Position numbers and translations under genes: made by a program. A stretch of 64,000 bases of DNA from Vanessa cardui (Eukaryota > Arthropoda > Insecta > Lepidoptera > Nymphalidae). The notes beneath the pieces were generated by a model. The model was not told the DNA's origin and searched no databases. It saw only the letters and a list, made by a program, of their open reading frames with translations. Below, piece after piece: positions 1 to 10,577 of the stretch (positions within the stretch are counted from its first letter, which is position 1; each line of letters begins with the position of its first letter). Where the stretch lies: positions 8,928,001 through 8,992,000 of the forward strand of contig NC_061143.1 in assembly GCF_905220365.1 (NCBI RefSeq), in the 5' to 3' direction.

Positions 1-2692
1 GTAGTCTATGGTCTGAGTTAAATCATTAAACCTTGAGGCGTTTTAGATATTTGTTCGGATAATGCAATATTTAAACGAAAAAAATTAAAATTTCTCTTCA
101 TATCAATATTCGATATCAATTTGCATAATCATTTTAAGTAGGTGATCAGGTTGAAGAGATTTTTTGTTTTGTTTATGTTTGCGATGCTTTCTACAAAGCG
201 TTGTATTTGGAAATATTCTAAATAAATTACTGTTTTTATATACGAAGTCTTTATTAAACGTATAATTTTAAGATATAAATGTTACTTCGGATCGAAGAAA
301 GTACAATGATTCTTTCATATTTGTGTTTATCGTTTTGATTAAAAAAGAAAATGATGTGCCCTCTTTGGTGCAAATTGAAAATATTTCGCTTTTGACAACA
401 TTTTTAAATTCTATGTTGCAAACACTATTATTATTATTATTATAATTTAAGGAACACTACGATTTTAAAAAAAGTTATATTTATGTAGGTTCATGTTTCA
501 TCTAAAATAGATCATAATATAGAATTATTACTCTTTTATTTATTTATTTGTTTTGTATCATAACTTTTATATTTGTAAGAATTTGAATAACGTTAAAAAA
601 ACTTTTGCTAAATTTAAATTAAATCTGTAGGGAAGATATTTTTTTAATAAAATTGCTAAATATAACAGCACGTACGAGTGAAGTTAAGCAAATATCCTCA
701 ACTAATAATGTCAATAACAATTTTGTTTTTGATTAAATATGAAACCAACGTCCAAATGAAACAGCCTAATATTTTTGAAAATATTTCCCGACAAAATACA
801 AAACTTCATAAGAAAATATCCATGAAGAAAGTCACGGGTTCGTATACAATAAATATGCTTTTCTTTTCTTGTAAACAGAATACTATAGACCACTTCCATC
901 ATTTGCGGATAAATAATTGACAGCGCGCGACGGGAGTCCCAATAGTTTATATATTATTCACTGGCTGCGGCTGTTCAACCATATTACCCTAATATTGGAG
1001 ATATATTCCGAAGCTGTGACTAGAATGCGTGTTCTGTACATTTAGAATGCCGTGTTATGACTAGTTGTGACAGATTATTTTTTTGTTATGACAATTGCGT
1101 TCTATATCAAAGATCATTGGACCTGTTCTCTTTTTGTGCAAATGCACTTAATTATTTATACTCTTAAAGACTCCGCTAAAAACTAAATCTTGCTTTCGAA
1201 AATTACCAAAAAATTCAGGCTTTAAAAAAATCTATACGTATATTAGTTACAGATATTGTAAAAGTAGGTTAATGTCATCATTATTCATTAATTTAATATT
1301 CCATGTTAACCGTAAAGTTTCAAATCCTCAAGTGAAGAGGATAAAACGTGCTCAAATTAATGAATCGTTAATATGACTGCGATTACAGATTATTATTCGA
1401 TTACGGCATACCCACACATGGGGACGGATCCTGTAGGCATAAGTGCAAGGGGGTTGCGAATTTTCCGGAGGGCGCTTGCAATGTCGCCGCATAAACACGT
1501 GGCACGCCGCGACGGACGCAGGCCTAGCCGCTCCAAGTTCGAAATCCAAAACTTCTGTTGTCACTCTCCAAAAAGGTTTTAGTGCTGTCAAAAAAAAGTT
1601 ATATTTAAATTTTAAATTATGTCATTCGATTCCTTTACATTGTGCGGTTGAGATTAAAGTGAAATTAGCAACTTAAAATAAATTTATAGCAACAGGAAGA
1701 CATTAAAAAACTTTTTTCGCGGTTACATCGGGCTTAGTGACGCGAAACGAGTCTGTGATCGATTGCTTATTCGCAACGTCCCGATTAATCACTCGCAGGC
1801 CATATTCGATTTATTGTGGTATTTGACGTTTTGAGGAGTTTTCTTGGAAATTCGCGATGTGGGAGTTCGTTTTTTTGCTTAAAATACCGACCGCTTGTAA
1901 TGAAGACATTTGTATTGACTTGTCGACCACGTAAATGAAAGAATTTAAAACTTATTCGTAGTATGTCCTGTAATTAATTATAAATGTTTTTATGATCGCT
2001 TTGAGGGAATTCGGACTGCAATGGTACCAAGAACGAAAAATTCTTGTTACAAAACAGATTCAATAGGACTTTTTTAATCGCTGCTAAATCAATAATTGGA
2101 GTTACTCAGAAAATTTATTCTGAATATAACCTTTTTTTAAAATTACGCGTACTAATTATAATATATCTTTTTTGTATTAATTCTTAACTTTGTGTATTGA
2201 AACAAAATTATCGAATAGTTTACAAATTTTGTTAGTAAAATTAATACAGAAATTACTTGTTAATTTGATTTTTAGTGAAAACCAGCCTTAATATCAAACA
2301 CATATTTTACAAATATATGCATTATATATACAGACTCATGTTTTACAATTATGTAATTAATTAAATGCTCTAAGTAGGTTTGTTTTGCAAAGCATCAAGA
2401 GATTAAAAAAAATATATCAACATTGAGCTATTACTTAGGGACAAGTAATATAATTCGATGAGATCTGTTAAATAATAGTAAAATAGATAACCAAGTTTTT
2501 TATTTTGACAGATATCCTATACTTATAGCCTCATAACATATTCTACCGTCAAACAATGCTTAGTATTTCGTTAAGTGCCAATAGGTAGTATTGACTACTA
2601 TTAGGTTATTATAAACAAATAAAAATAAAGCAATGCCGATTTATTTACGTGTGAGAGTAATAACTACTGATAATAAGTTTATTAGGTAACTA
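1..2692. other. AT-rich stretch without a recognisable gene
   Basis: No convincing coding exon, RNA gene or named repeat was seen here. The sequence is very AT-rich, with poly-A and poly-T runs and short ATT repeats near 425-445. Two GC-richer islands stand out: 1375-1560, and about 1715-1865 with several TAAT and ATCGAT cores. Reading frames on both strands over 1352-1676 contradict one another and show no family motif, so I treat them as chance frames in GC-richer DNA. The islands may be regulatory, but nothing in the sequence proves it. Confidence 0.5.
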
Positions 2693-2810
2693 GCTGTACC
2701 CACGACTTGGTGCGCGTTTGTATAAAATAGTTATTATTGTATCCTAAGTTACCCCTTATTACATCGACTATCTTCTAGTGAAAGTCTCATCAAAATCGGA
2801 CTTATACATA
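2693..2810 (-). repeat. Small nonautonomous repeat, family F (fragment)
   Basis: Read on the minus strand this matches the repeats near 25222, 38790 and 56068. Shared landmarks are 'gtaacttaggct', a 'gattttgacgg' core and a terminus resembling 'cacagctagt'. The family is common in lepidopteran genomes but I cannot name it. No coding potential remains. It lies just upstream of a family E copy. Confidence 0.5.
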
Positions 2811-2970
2811 CATATGCATTTAGTAAATAGCGGTTTTTTTAATATTAAAAACAGACACTCCAATTTTATTACATGTATGGATGACATAAAAAGATTGAAG
2901 TAAGGTTCTGTTGAATTGCGTCTTGCAAGTTTCATATCGAACATTTGTTTAAAAAGCATTTTATCATTAC

Positions 2971-3180
2971 ATAGTATAAAACAAAGTCGCTTACCGCTGT
3001 CTGTCCCTATGTATGCTTAGATCTTTAAAATTATGCAACGGATTTTGGTGCGGTTTTTTTTAATAGATAGAGTCATTCGAGAGGAAGGTTTTTGTATATA
3101 ATACATAGACAGTATCGTAAAGAAACACTGATAGTTTTAGAAGTGTCTAAAGTTTTCTCGTAAATAAACAATTTCTGTAG
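2971..3180 (+). repeat. Small nonautonomous repeat, family E
   Basis: It begins with 'gtataaaacaaagtcgctt' and continues through 'gcaacggattttggtgcgg' and a 'gaggaaggtttt' block. The same order is seen at 37628-37883 (plus) and 19608-19835 (minus). In the fuller copy at 37628 the 3' end reads 'accgtgcgaagacagggcg', roughly complementary to the 'ctagcgacccgtc' start of reversed copies. This copy has lost its 3' terminus. Family name unknown. Confidence 0.6.
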
Positions 3181-3916
3181 TTTATCGGTTCGCTAGTTTT
3201 CCTATAAACCACGTATGGCATAATTACAAATAAATATAGGAACGTCGTTTACAACTTTTCCATGACGAATTAACTCTACCCATTGATCTTGCCGACATCG
3301 AATAACAATCGAGAATAAATCGGAATCGAATCGAAGTCGGTGGCGATTGTTGACGGCTAGATCGATTTGTGATCGGTCTCTGATTGATGCTACTTCGCTG
3401 AGCTAATCTTGAACCAAGATGTTTAAAATACCATGATTCTTACAATTACATCATTTAATTTACTAGAATACAGTATATTGATGAGTAAGAGTCATTATCA
3501 ATTGTCTTTATCTTAATATGTCAATATAATTTCATTTCGGGAATATAAATTATTATTATTAATAATAATAAGTTATTCATGATTTTTATTTCATTTCATT
3601 TTATAATTAAAGAAAGAAGTAAAATGTATTTAAACAAAATATAATCCACATATGTAATAAAAATGTTAATTTAGTACTAATACATTTATTTAATTTTTTA
3701 TGGGTAATAGTTGCTTTAAATATTAAGTTCTTTAAATTAAATTAGAAAATATCAAAAGGTGTTTATCGCACTACAATGGGTTAAAAGTTAAAGGAGTTTG
3801 AATATATAACTTGAATATATCATAGTCGCCCGTGCTTCCTGATTTTCTGCTACTTATTTATTTGTAACAAATATTGTATTGGTGATACTACATTTTAATA
3901 CTGACATATTCATCAA
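3181..3916. other. Spacer between family E repeat and LINE
   Basis: Nothing coding was recognised. A patch at about 3290-3410 is GC-richer and contains several ATCGA/TCGAT cores. The rest is AT-rich with an 'attattattaataataata' palindromic run near 3550. Confidence 0.4.
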
Positions 3917-6745
3917 AATCAAAATCAAAATCAAAATAAACTTTATTCAAGTAGGCTTTTATAAGCACTTTTGAATCGTCATTTTACAATTAAGTGAAGC
4001 TACCACCGGTTCGGAAAGTAGATTCTACCGAGAAGAACCGGCAAGAAACTCAGTAGTTACTCTTTTTTAACATTTAAAAAATACAACGTCATGTTAATTA
4101 AATACAATTATTTCAATTAATGTATCCTGCTTGGAAGTCAACAGGTATTAACTCCACGCTTTTTTATCATCTACAAAATCTTGTATCGAATAGTATGCTT
4201 TTTCTACCAATGTATTTTTAACAAACGATTTGAATTTACTAAACGGCAAAGTTAAAAATTTCTGCGGAATTTTATTATAGAAACGGATACCTTGCCCCAA
4301 GAAGGATCCATTGACTTTGCGGAGTCGGAAACTTGGCGTTATAAGTTTATCCTTACTTCTAGTGCATATACAATGATTATCACTGATTTTATCAAAGTGA
4401 TCAATGTTACTGTGAATATACATGATATTGTTGTAAATATATTGCGACGCAACAGTAAGTATTCCTACTCTGTTAAAAACATCCCGAAGAGAGTCTCTAG
4501 CTCCAAGATTATAAATAAACCGAATTGCTCTCTTTTGTAAAATAAAGACAGATTCAATATCTGCAGCGTTACCCCAAAGTAATATGCCATATGACATAAT
4601 ACTGTGAAAATAACCAAAATAAACTAAACGAGCGGTATCAATATCAGTTAGTTGTCTAACTTTTCTAACCGCGTATGTTGCGGAGCTGAGTCTTCCTGTT
4701 AGGGATGATAAATGAGAGGTCCACTGAAGTCTGGAATCCAATTCTATTCCTAAAAACACCGTAGTATCAGCTACTTCAAGACGGTCACCATTTAAAGATA
4801 TATTATAATTTTGCTTGCTAACATTAGGTAGGGTAAAAACTACACATTTTGTTTTTTGAGCATTCAAAACTAAATTATTTACTGTAAACCAATTGTGTAT
4901 CTGTGATAATGCACCGTTCACATCGTCATAGTCATTTTTTTTCCTGTCAACCTTAAAAATCAGCGAAGTATCGTCAGCAAACAACACTATATCACAAATA
5001 CCCTTAACATAGAAAGGAAGATCATTTATATATACTAGGAATAGAAAGGGACCCAAAATTGAACCTTGTGGAACTCCCATTTTTAACGTAGATCCAGAAG
5101 ACTTTATTCCATTAATGAAAACTTGCTGGATTCTTTGACTTAAATATGAAGCGATGAGATCAAGAGCTTTACCTTTAACACCGTAATATTTGAGCTTATA
5201 AAGAAGCGTTTCGTGTTCTACACAATCGAATGCTTTAGATAAATCACAGAATACTCCAATAGCGTTCTGCGATTTCTCCCAAGCATCGTAAATATGTTTG
5301 AGAAGCGCAATTCCCGCATCAGTTGTCGAGCGACCTCTTCTAAAACCGAATTGCTCACCATGAAAAATAGCATTTGTACCGAAATGGACGAGAAGTTGAT
5401 TTAAAATAATTTTTTCGAAAATTTTACTTAAAGATGGGAGTATTGAAATAGGCCTGTAATTACCGGGATCGCTTCTGTTTCCAGTTTTAAAAAGTGGTAA
5501 AACTTTACTACATTTTAACAAGTTAGGAAATGAACCCGTGTCCAAACTCTTGTTAAAAATTACTGCTATATACGGAGCAATATCGTATATGATGTTATTA
5601 AAAAATTTTACCGAAATGCCCCATATGTCGTTAGTTTTTTTAATATTCATAGTTTTAAATACTTTTATGACATCTATTGCAGAAACCGTTTCAAATGAAA
5701 AATCAATAACGCATTTAGAAACACTATTATTTAATAACCTAGCTGCATTTGATGTAGATGATTTTAAATGAAATGTTATTTTATGGGGTACTTTATCAAA
5801 AAATGATTCAAATAAATTAGCAACCTCTGATTCAGAACTCGTGTATCTACTACCTGTGTTCAATTCTATTGGTATCATTTCCTTTTTGTGTTTTCCACTA
5901 ACACTACTAATAACATCCCATGTGGCTTTAATTCTATTATCAGAATTCAGGATTTTTTTCTTTAAATATAAGGACTTAGCAGAAATGCATACTGTTTTAA
6001 AAATTTTTGAATATTTAATGACGTATTCTAAAAAGGCTACGCTTCGATTCCACCGCCTCATATCATATAAGTCGTATAATTTATTTCTGCTTTTATAAAT
6101 ACCAACAGTAGCCCAGTCACTAAACTTTAATTTTGTGTTACTATAACATGATTTCATTTTAAATATATTGTTAAATTCTTTTAGTATTACTTCAAAAAAT
6201 GAATTATAAAGCTCATTTGGATCCTGTGTCGTAAGATCTAGATTAGACAATTTATACGCCACAATATCTTTAAAACAATGTAATTTGTTAGCCGTTATTG
6301 GCCTGTATGTTATTTTTTTTAAATGATTTATTTCTTTGTGTTTTAATGAAAACTTCTGACCACAATGGTCAGAAGTTAAATTATTTATAATTGATACTTC
6401 ATATATTTCACAGTCACAGAACACATTATCAATACACGTAGAAGTGCCGTCGGTTATTCGCGTCGGTTCATTAACTCTATGAGTTAAATTAAATGACATA
6501 AACAAGGCAACCAACCGAACACTTAACGTAGTTTCTTTAAGTAAGTCGACGTTAAAGTCCCCACATACAATTATATATTTATTAGTTTTACATAGCTTTT
6601 TAAGAATGTCCTCCATAGTGGTTTCAAACAAATAATAATCTCCCGATGGGGGCCGGTACACGCAGACTATAATGTACTGTGGAAATTCCACGCAGGATAG
6701 TTCAATAATTTGTTGTTTAAAAAACGATCGCTTATCTTATGATAA
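3917..6745 (-). mobile_element. Non-LTR retrotransposon (LINE), Jockey/CR1 group, 5'-truncated
   Basis: On the minus strand this holds a long ORF (6691 to 4148), a 3' UTR of about 230 bp and a tail of repeated 'aaaatc' units at 3917-3945 as read on the plus strand. The tail is not poly-A, which fits CR1-like elements. The upstream reading frame stays open only to a stop near 6735, and the first part of the endonuclease is missing, so the element is 5'-truncated, as is usual for LINEs. The 3' UTR, including the 'gaagctaccaccggttcgg' block, recurs as isolated fragments at 15990, 17806, 28331 and 60140, so the family has been active in this genome. No clear target-site duplication was found. Confidence 0.88.
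4148..6691 (-). CDS. LINE ORF2: endonuclease-reverse transcriptase (5'-partial)
   Basis: This 847-codon frame without stops encodes the replication protein of the LINE, which nicks target DNA and reverse-transcribes the element RNA in the nucleus. The first ~115 residues are the C-terminal part of an exonuclease-endonuclease-phosphatase domain: YRPPSG (12-17), CGDFNVDLL (43-51), CIDNVF (about 86-91) and TSDHCG (106-111). The reverse transcriptase covers about 390-660: KVLPLFK (396-402), NYRPISILP (411-419), EQFGFRRGRST (446-456), VFCDLSKAFDC (480-490), GVPQGSILGP (539-548), the catalytic FADD (571-574) and FLGIELD (646-652). The first codon is GTG. In-frame residues continue about 11 codons further upstream before a stop, so the true start and the N-terminal endonuclease motifs are lost. 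Catalytic residues in the RT are intact, which suggests a fairly recent insertion. The host gene exons at 7340 lie just beyond it on the opposite strand. Confidence 0.9.
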   Translation of the reverse strand: MEFPQYIIVCVYRPPSGDYYLFETTMEDILKKLCKTNKYIIVCGDFNVDLLKETTLSVRLVALFMSFNLTHRVNEPTRITDGTSTCIDNVFCDCEIYEVSIINNLTSDHCGQKFSLKHKEINHLKKITYRPITANKLHCFKDIVAYKLSNLDLTTQDPNELYNSFFEVILKEFNNIFKMKSCYSNTKLKFSDWATVGIYKSRNKLYDLYDMRRWNRSVAFLEYVIKYSKIFKTVCISAKSLYLKKKILNSDNRIKATWDVISSVSGKHKKEMIPIELNTGSRYTSSESEVANLFESFFDKVPHKITFHLKSSTSNAARLLNNSVSKCVIDFSFETVSAIDVIKVFKTMNIKKTNDIWGISVKFFNNIIYDIAPYIAVIFNKSLDTGSFPNLLKCSKVLPLFKTGNRSDPGNYRPISILPSLSKIFEKIILNQLLVHFGTNAIFHGEQFGFRRGRSTTDAGIALLKHIYDAWEKSQNAIGVFCDLSKAFDCVEHETLLYKLKYYGVKGKALDLIASYLSQRIQQVFINGIKSSGSTLKMGVPQGSILGPFLFLVYINDLPFYVKGICDIVLFADDTSLIFKVDRKKNDYDDVNGALSQIHNWFTVNNLVLNAQKTKCVVFTLPNVSKQNYNISLNGDRLEVADTTVFLGIELDSRLQWTSHLSSLTGRLSSATYAVRKVRQLTDIDTARLVYFGYFHSIMSYGILLWGNAADIESVFILQKRAIRFIYNLGARDSLRDVFNRVGILTVASQYIYNNIMYIHSNIDHFDKISDNHCICTRSKDKLITPSFRLRKVNGSFLGQGIRFYNKIPQKFLTLPFSKFKSFVKNTLVEKAYYSIQDFVDDKKAWS

Positions 6746-7339
6746 ACGAAAGTTATTGGAAGAATTTAAATAGGACAGATAATCAAATTGACTTTTTAAA
6801 TATATTACTGATCTTAATTACGATTTCTGCTTTTTATTGCAACGATACAAGAGCAGAGTGGCCGCATAAAGAAGCTAATTATTCCCGCTTTAACTAGATA
6901 TCAGCTATTCAAAATCGAGCCCAATTCCGTATCACCGCATGTTGGTGCGCAGCGGGCGCTAACGACATCTTGTGCGCTAAGTGGAACCTTTGTGGGATTC
7001 GATTCGGTCGAAACATTCGGCGGCTTTTCTGTCAACTAGCCAGCATTTAGTGACGGTTGCGGTGTATTTTAAATTTGGAATGCGTCGTTTTTGTTGCCAG
7101 TACTTACCAAAAGACCTCCTTAGGTTTTATTGTGGTGGTGACCGCCCGCGACCTCCGCTACTAATGGTGCGTCGTCCTTTTTTTGTGAGGAAATTTAAGT
7201 AGGTAACTAACTTCGATTTTTTGCAGCAATTATACCTACTTCGGCGATGATTGAGAAAAAGTAAATAAACTTTATAGTATTCTTCGGAATATTAGATTTT
7301 TTGGCATAGTGCTTGGTGTCTTATTCGGTATTTTTCAAA
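6746..7339 (+). promoter_or_regulatory. GC-richer 5' flank / putative 5' UTR or promoter of the two-exon gene
   Basis: About 6890-7200 is clearly richer in G and C than its surroundings and lies directly upstream of the ATG at 7340. An in-frame TAG at 7307-7309 lies upstream of that ATG with no AG acceptor between them, so this segment is probably 5' UTR and promoter. No TATA box or unambiguous initiator was identified. On the minus strand there is a perfect donor-like GTAAGT at 7102-7107, so an antisense transcript cannot be excluded. Confidence 0.4.
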
Positions 7340-7434
7340 ATGTATGCGGTGCCAATGATGAACTTATGTGCTCCATATCATTTGGCGGGGCATTATGGAC
7401 CTCATAGCTCTGGCATTACAGAACAATATTGGAT
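7340..7434 (+). CDS. First coding exon of an unrecognised gene
   Basis: The ATG sits in a good insect start context (caaaATG) and has an in-frame stop 11 codons upstream. The exon encodes 31 full codons beginning MYAVPMMNLCAPYH and ending in ITEQYW, then two bases of the next codon. It is followed by a textbook donor, AT|GTAAGTAT. The peptide is rich in Tyr, His, Pro and Met and is more GC-rich than the flanks. The split codon is completed exactly by the exon at 7944, where AT joins G to give Met. I see no domain and cannot name the gene. The N-terminal composition would suit a nuclear regulatory protein, but that is only an impression. Remaining exons were not found with confidence. Confidence 0.7.
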
Positions 7435-7943
7435 GTAAGTATATTGTTTTTAAAGTGTGTTTAATCATGTCTTTTAAAGTCATTATTAATTTTTTAATAC
7501 CCTGTTTTAAATTAGACTTTGAATCATAGATATACTCATTCCATCGGTTTTATTTTAAATATAATTAAAATATTCATCAATTTTCCAATTATACTCTGTA
7601 TGCGATGATATCAGTATAAACAAACAGTGATGAAAATTAATTAAATGTTTAATTATATTTTAATAGAAAGTGCCGCCATTTTTGTGAATTTCCATGTGAT
7701 AACAAAATAAATGATACATTATAACAAATATTATCTGCGGAACTTATGATCGAATTCCAAAAAAAAACAGTGATACAAAGCTACATTATTCATTCGTGTT
7801 ATAAGATACAAATGTTATTGATATCAACCATCTTATAATTTTTATTAGTCAGGGTCGCTAATAAGAATTAAAAAGTATGAATCAAGGTGCCATTTTTGAT
7901 TAAAATTACTCTGTTCGGTGGTGAAAATAACTTTTTGTTACAG

Positions 7944-7991
7944 GAAACCGTCAGTAGATGGAGTGAGCAATGCCGCTTCAGTTAACAGTCG
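7944..7991 (+). CDS. Second coding exon of the same unrecognised gene
   Basis: A pyrimidine-rich acceptor (ctttttgttacag) precedes 48 nt that keep the frame of the first exon: Met, then KPSVDGVSNAASVNS, then two bases (CG) of an Arg codon. A strong donor follows, CG|GTAAGTAA. The exon is phase 2 on both sides and a multiple of three, so it could be skipped without a frameshift. Reading through the donor gives an immediate stop, so at least one more exon is required. The intron between the two exons is 509 bp (7435-7943). No protein family recognised. Confidence 0.68.
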
Positions 7992-8318
7992 GTAAGTAAC
8001 AAATTTTATTTATTTTAATTCATATATATTATAATATAAAAATATAGATTTTTCATTGCAATCGGTTTTTTAAGCTTAATTTTTATTTTTCTATAAATAA
8101 TTAAAAATCTTTAACAAGTAGGTACTTATCGAACGAACTCTATGGATTTCATAAAATATGACTACAAGAATTACAGTACACGTTTATATTAATTATTACA
8201 TTATTAATAGTAATATCCAATCTTTGGTCGCTAGATGGCGGCACATGTTTTATATCGCGCTATTGTTTGTTAAATGATTAATTATGTTTATGTAGACTGA
8301 ATTACAGAACGCATGAAA
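7992..8318. other. Putative intron start, AT-rich, with one shared short motif block
   Basis: No exon was recognised. The block at 8230-8275 ('gctagatggcgg' followed by 'atcgcgctat') resembles a block at 47955-48000 and may be a short dispersed repeat or a conserved element. Confidence 0.35.
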
Positions 8319-8358
8319 GCCAACGTCCATACCACGTTGGATCACCGAAGTTAAGCAA
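8319..8358 (+). pseudogene. 5S rRNA-derived fragment
   Basis: 8319-8340 equals the first 22 or so bases of the mature animal 5S rRNA (gccaacgtccataccacg and following). 8341-8358 equals an internal segment containing 'atcaccgaagttaagcaa', part of the internal promoter. About 20 bases that normally separate them are missing, and everything after base ~58 is absent. This is a broken 5S copy or the head of a 5S-derived SINE, not a functional gene. No second copy was seen in the window. Confidence 0.75.
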
Positions 8359-9539
8359 TTGGTAGAATGTTTGAAGTCTAGTAAGACTAGCTAATCAATT
8401 CAAGATAAAGAAAAAATCGGCAGACATATATGTACCATAGTAAATTTTGTGCCTATTACGTTTATGAGAGGTCTTTAGATGCTATAAGCATTATATGAAT
8501 TAGTATTAGTATACATAATGATCAAATTATTTTAATAACATAATATAGCAAATATTAACTAAATCTTGTTTAATAATGGATGGTTGACTGTCGGTGTCGA
8601 CATACTCGCAGCCTAAAGCTGTATTCTAAAGCAATCTGTATATCGCTCCCGAATCGATTTCTATCGAATTTCGAGAACGACCTCAAAATCCTTCGTATCC
8701 GATAATCCAATCTCTAAAAATGGTAATTTCCGATCCGCTGTTCTCACGGATGAAACAAAGGATCACTAGTGAAAAAAATTGTCAAGAGCGAGCCGTTTTA
8801 AAATATTTTGTTGTAACTTTTAATTTGGACTTTCGCCATCAAGAAAAAAATATAATTAATTATTAAAAAAATAAAAATATGAGGAAAGGAACTAAAAATA
8901 GAAATAATAATAACTAATATAATTCTAGTCAAAATAATTTCAATTAGTAATTAGTAGAATGTAGAAGTACGCATATTTGTGTCTTTTTTTTTCAAATGAT
9001 TGATTTATTTATAATTTTTACAACGCGATTGGGGCATAAGATTGAGTAATTATGTTTTTTATAAATTTCAAAATTTTAATTAAGGCCTAGGCGATTAAAA
9101 GTATAATAAATATGTATAAGTAATTCTTTAAGAATGAAAATAATTGTAAAGAAAACATTCCCTCTAAAATGTACAGAATATTTTTCTATATTGTTCACTT
9201 TCTATTAAAAATCTCAATAAAACATCAGTTTTATTAGATAACCCAGTGAACCCTAAAGTTCCAATGTATTGAAAAGGGAAAAAGAGACAATATCCAATCA
9301 CAATTATGTCGATCGCTGTAATTTGACGTTCGGTTTGTATGACGTAACGGAATAAGGATAAAATTAAAGGTGCGACTCTGCCTTTATATTTCTAATCATA
9401 CATATTTAACAAGACAATACTTTGGGAGTTCCTTTTATAGATAATATTACTTATTTTGTATGTATGTTCCTTTATACGTCAAGCACAGTTATGTATATAG
9501 GTCAGGGCTTTTGGTATCGATATAATTAAATTTTAGTGA
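8359..9539. other. AT-rich non-coding stretch
   Basis: No gene recognised. A GC-richer island at about 8585-8765 contains ATCGAT and TATCGA cores and no sustained ORF. The remainder is AT-rich. Confidence 0.4.
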
Positions 9540-9551
9540 TATTATGATTGA

Positions 9552-9606
9552 ATGAGATGGTTTTAATTTGTATGGTTGTTCGCGCTAATCTCAGGAAGTA
9601 CAAGTC
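9552..9606 (+). repeat. Helitron-like 5' end relic
   Basis: The string 'cgcgctaatctcagga' followed by an 'aagtccgatttg' block resembles the 5' part of nonautonomous lepidopteran Helitrons, recalled from family knowledge. Only about 55 bases are recognisable and there is no terminal hairpin, so the call is tentative. Confidence 0.35.
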
Positions 9607-10503
9607 CGATTTGTGTGTTTATTTTTGTTTGATAGTTGTATATATGGCGGCATTGTTATATTTACGATTTCTGACCAGGCTAATGCGCTACCTACCTTGG
9701 GCGCTAAAATGTTATCTTCCTTGTGTTTGGTTACAGTTTAGTTACCTTAAAATCGGTACACAACAATGCAATGCAATATTGGATAATATGTAAGGATAAA
9801 AGCCTTTTTGTAACGGGTACCTACGTGTTAAATTATAATGATTTGGGTCAATAAAAAACGCGTGTGTGTTGAAAAGACACACATACAAATACAGAGCATA
9901 TACATATATAAATACAAATATCAGTCACAAATTATACAAAACAAATGAAAGTTTTTTTTTATGTATTTAGAAAAAGTAGCTTCTCACGAATGTAAATTAT
10001 ACAATATAAATTAATACCCTATAGTACTTAGGCGTTATGTAAGTATATATAGATATATACACACGTACAAAGAAACAAAATGTTACCTCTTTATAATGTT
10101 AATATAAATAAAGCCAGTTATACACGTTTGTTTAACATTTAGTCCAGTAATCTCGGGCTTAAGACACTGGCGAAAAATAATGAAAAACCACACTCGGTTA
10201 AGCCAGCGCAAATTAGATCTTTGCTCGTTGGGGTCACATCCACCCATTACTGATATTATATGTTAGCTTACCTATTATATATAAATACTATATTAACATT
10301 TATAATTACATTTTTGTATATAAGCTCAGTAGTTATGATATTTAATTATATATGCTTTTTATTATAGTTATGATTGTTTATGCTTTTATCAATTACATAT
10401 AACAATAATTGAAAGAAAAATCTAATCTAACTGACCTCAGATTTTAAGAACAAAACAACAATGTTGTTTTACTAACAATTCATTCAAACTTAATATTAAT
10501 CGA

Positions 10504-10545
10504 CTAGTTTAGTGGTAGGGCTTTGTGTCAGACCGACTGAAAGAT
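10504..10545 (+). repeat. SINE-B 5' fragment
   Basis: 'gtttagtggtagggctttgtg' followed by diverged sequence matches the start of the SINE-B family seen in full at 27126 and 58088. The rest of the element is missing. Confidence 0.45.
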
Positions 10546-10577
10546 ACTACAACGCATAACTATATAGATATATTATT

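Noticed and set aside
1352..1676. Three overlapping frames of 69-79 codons on both strands
   Set aside because: Mutually incompatible, no motif, no splice support. GC-richer DNA simply lacks stops.
4292..6098. Plus-strand frames of 77-85 codons
   Set aside because: They are antisense shadows of the LINE ORF2 on the minus strand.
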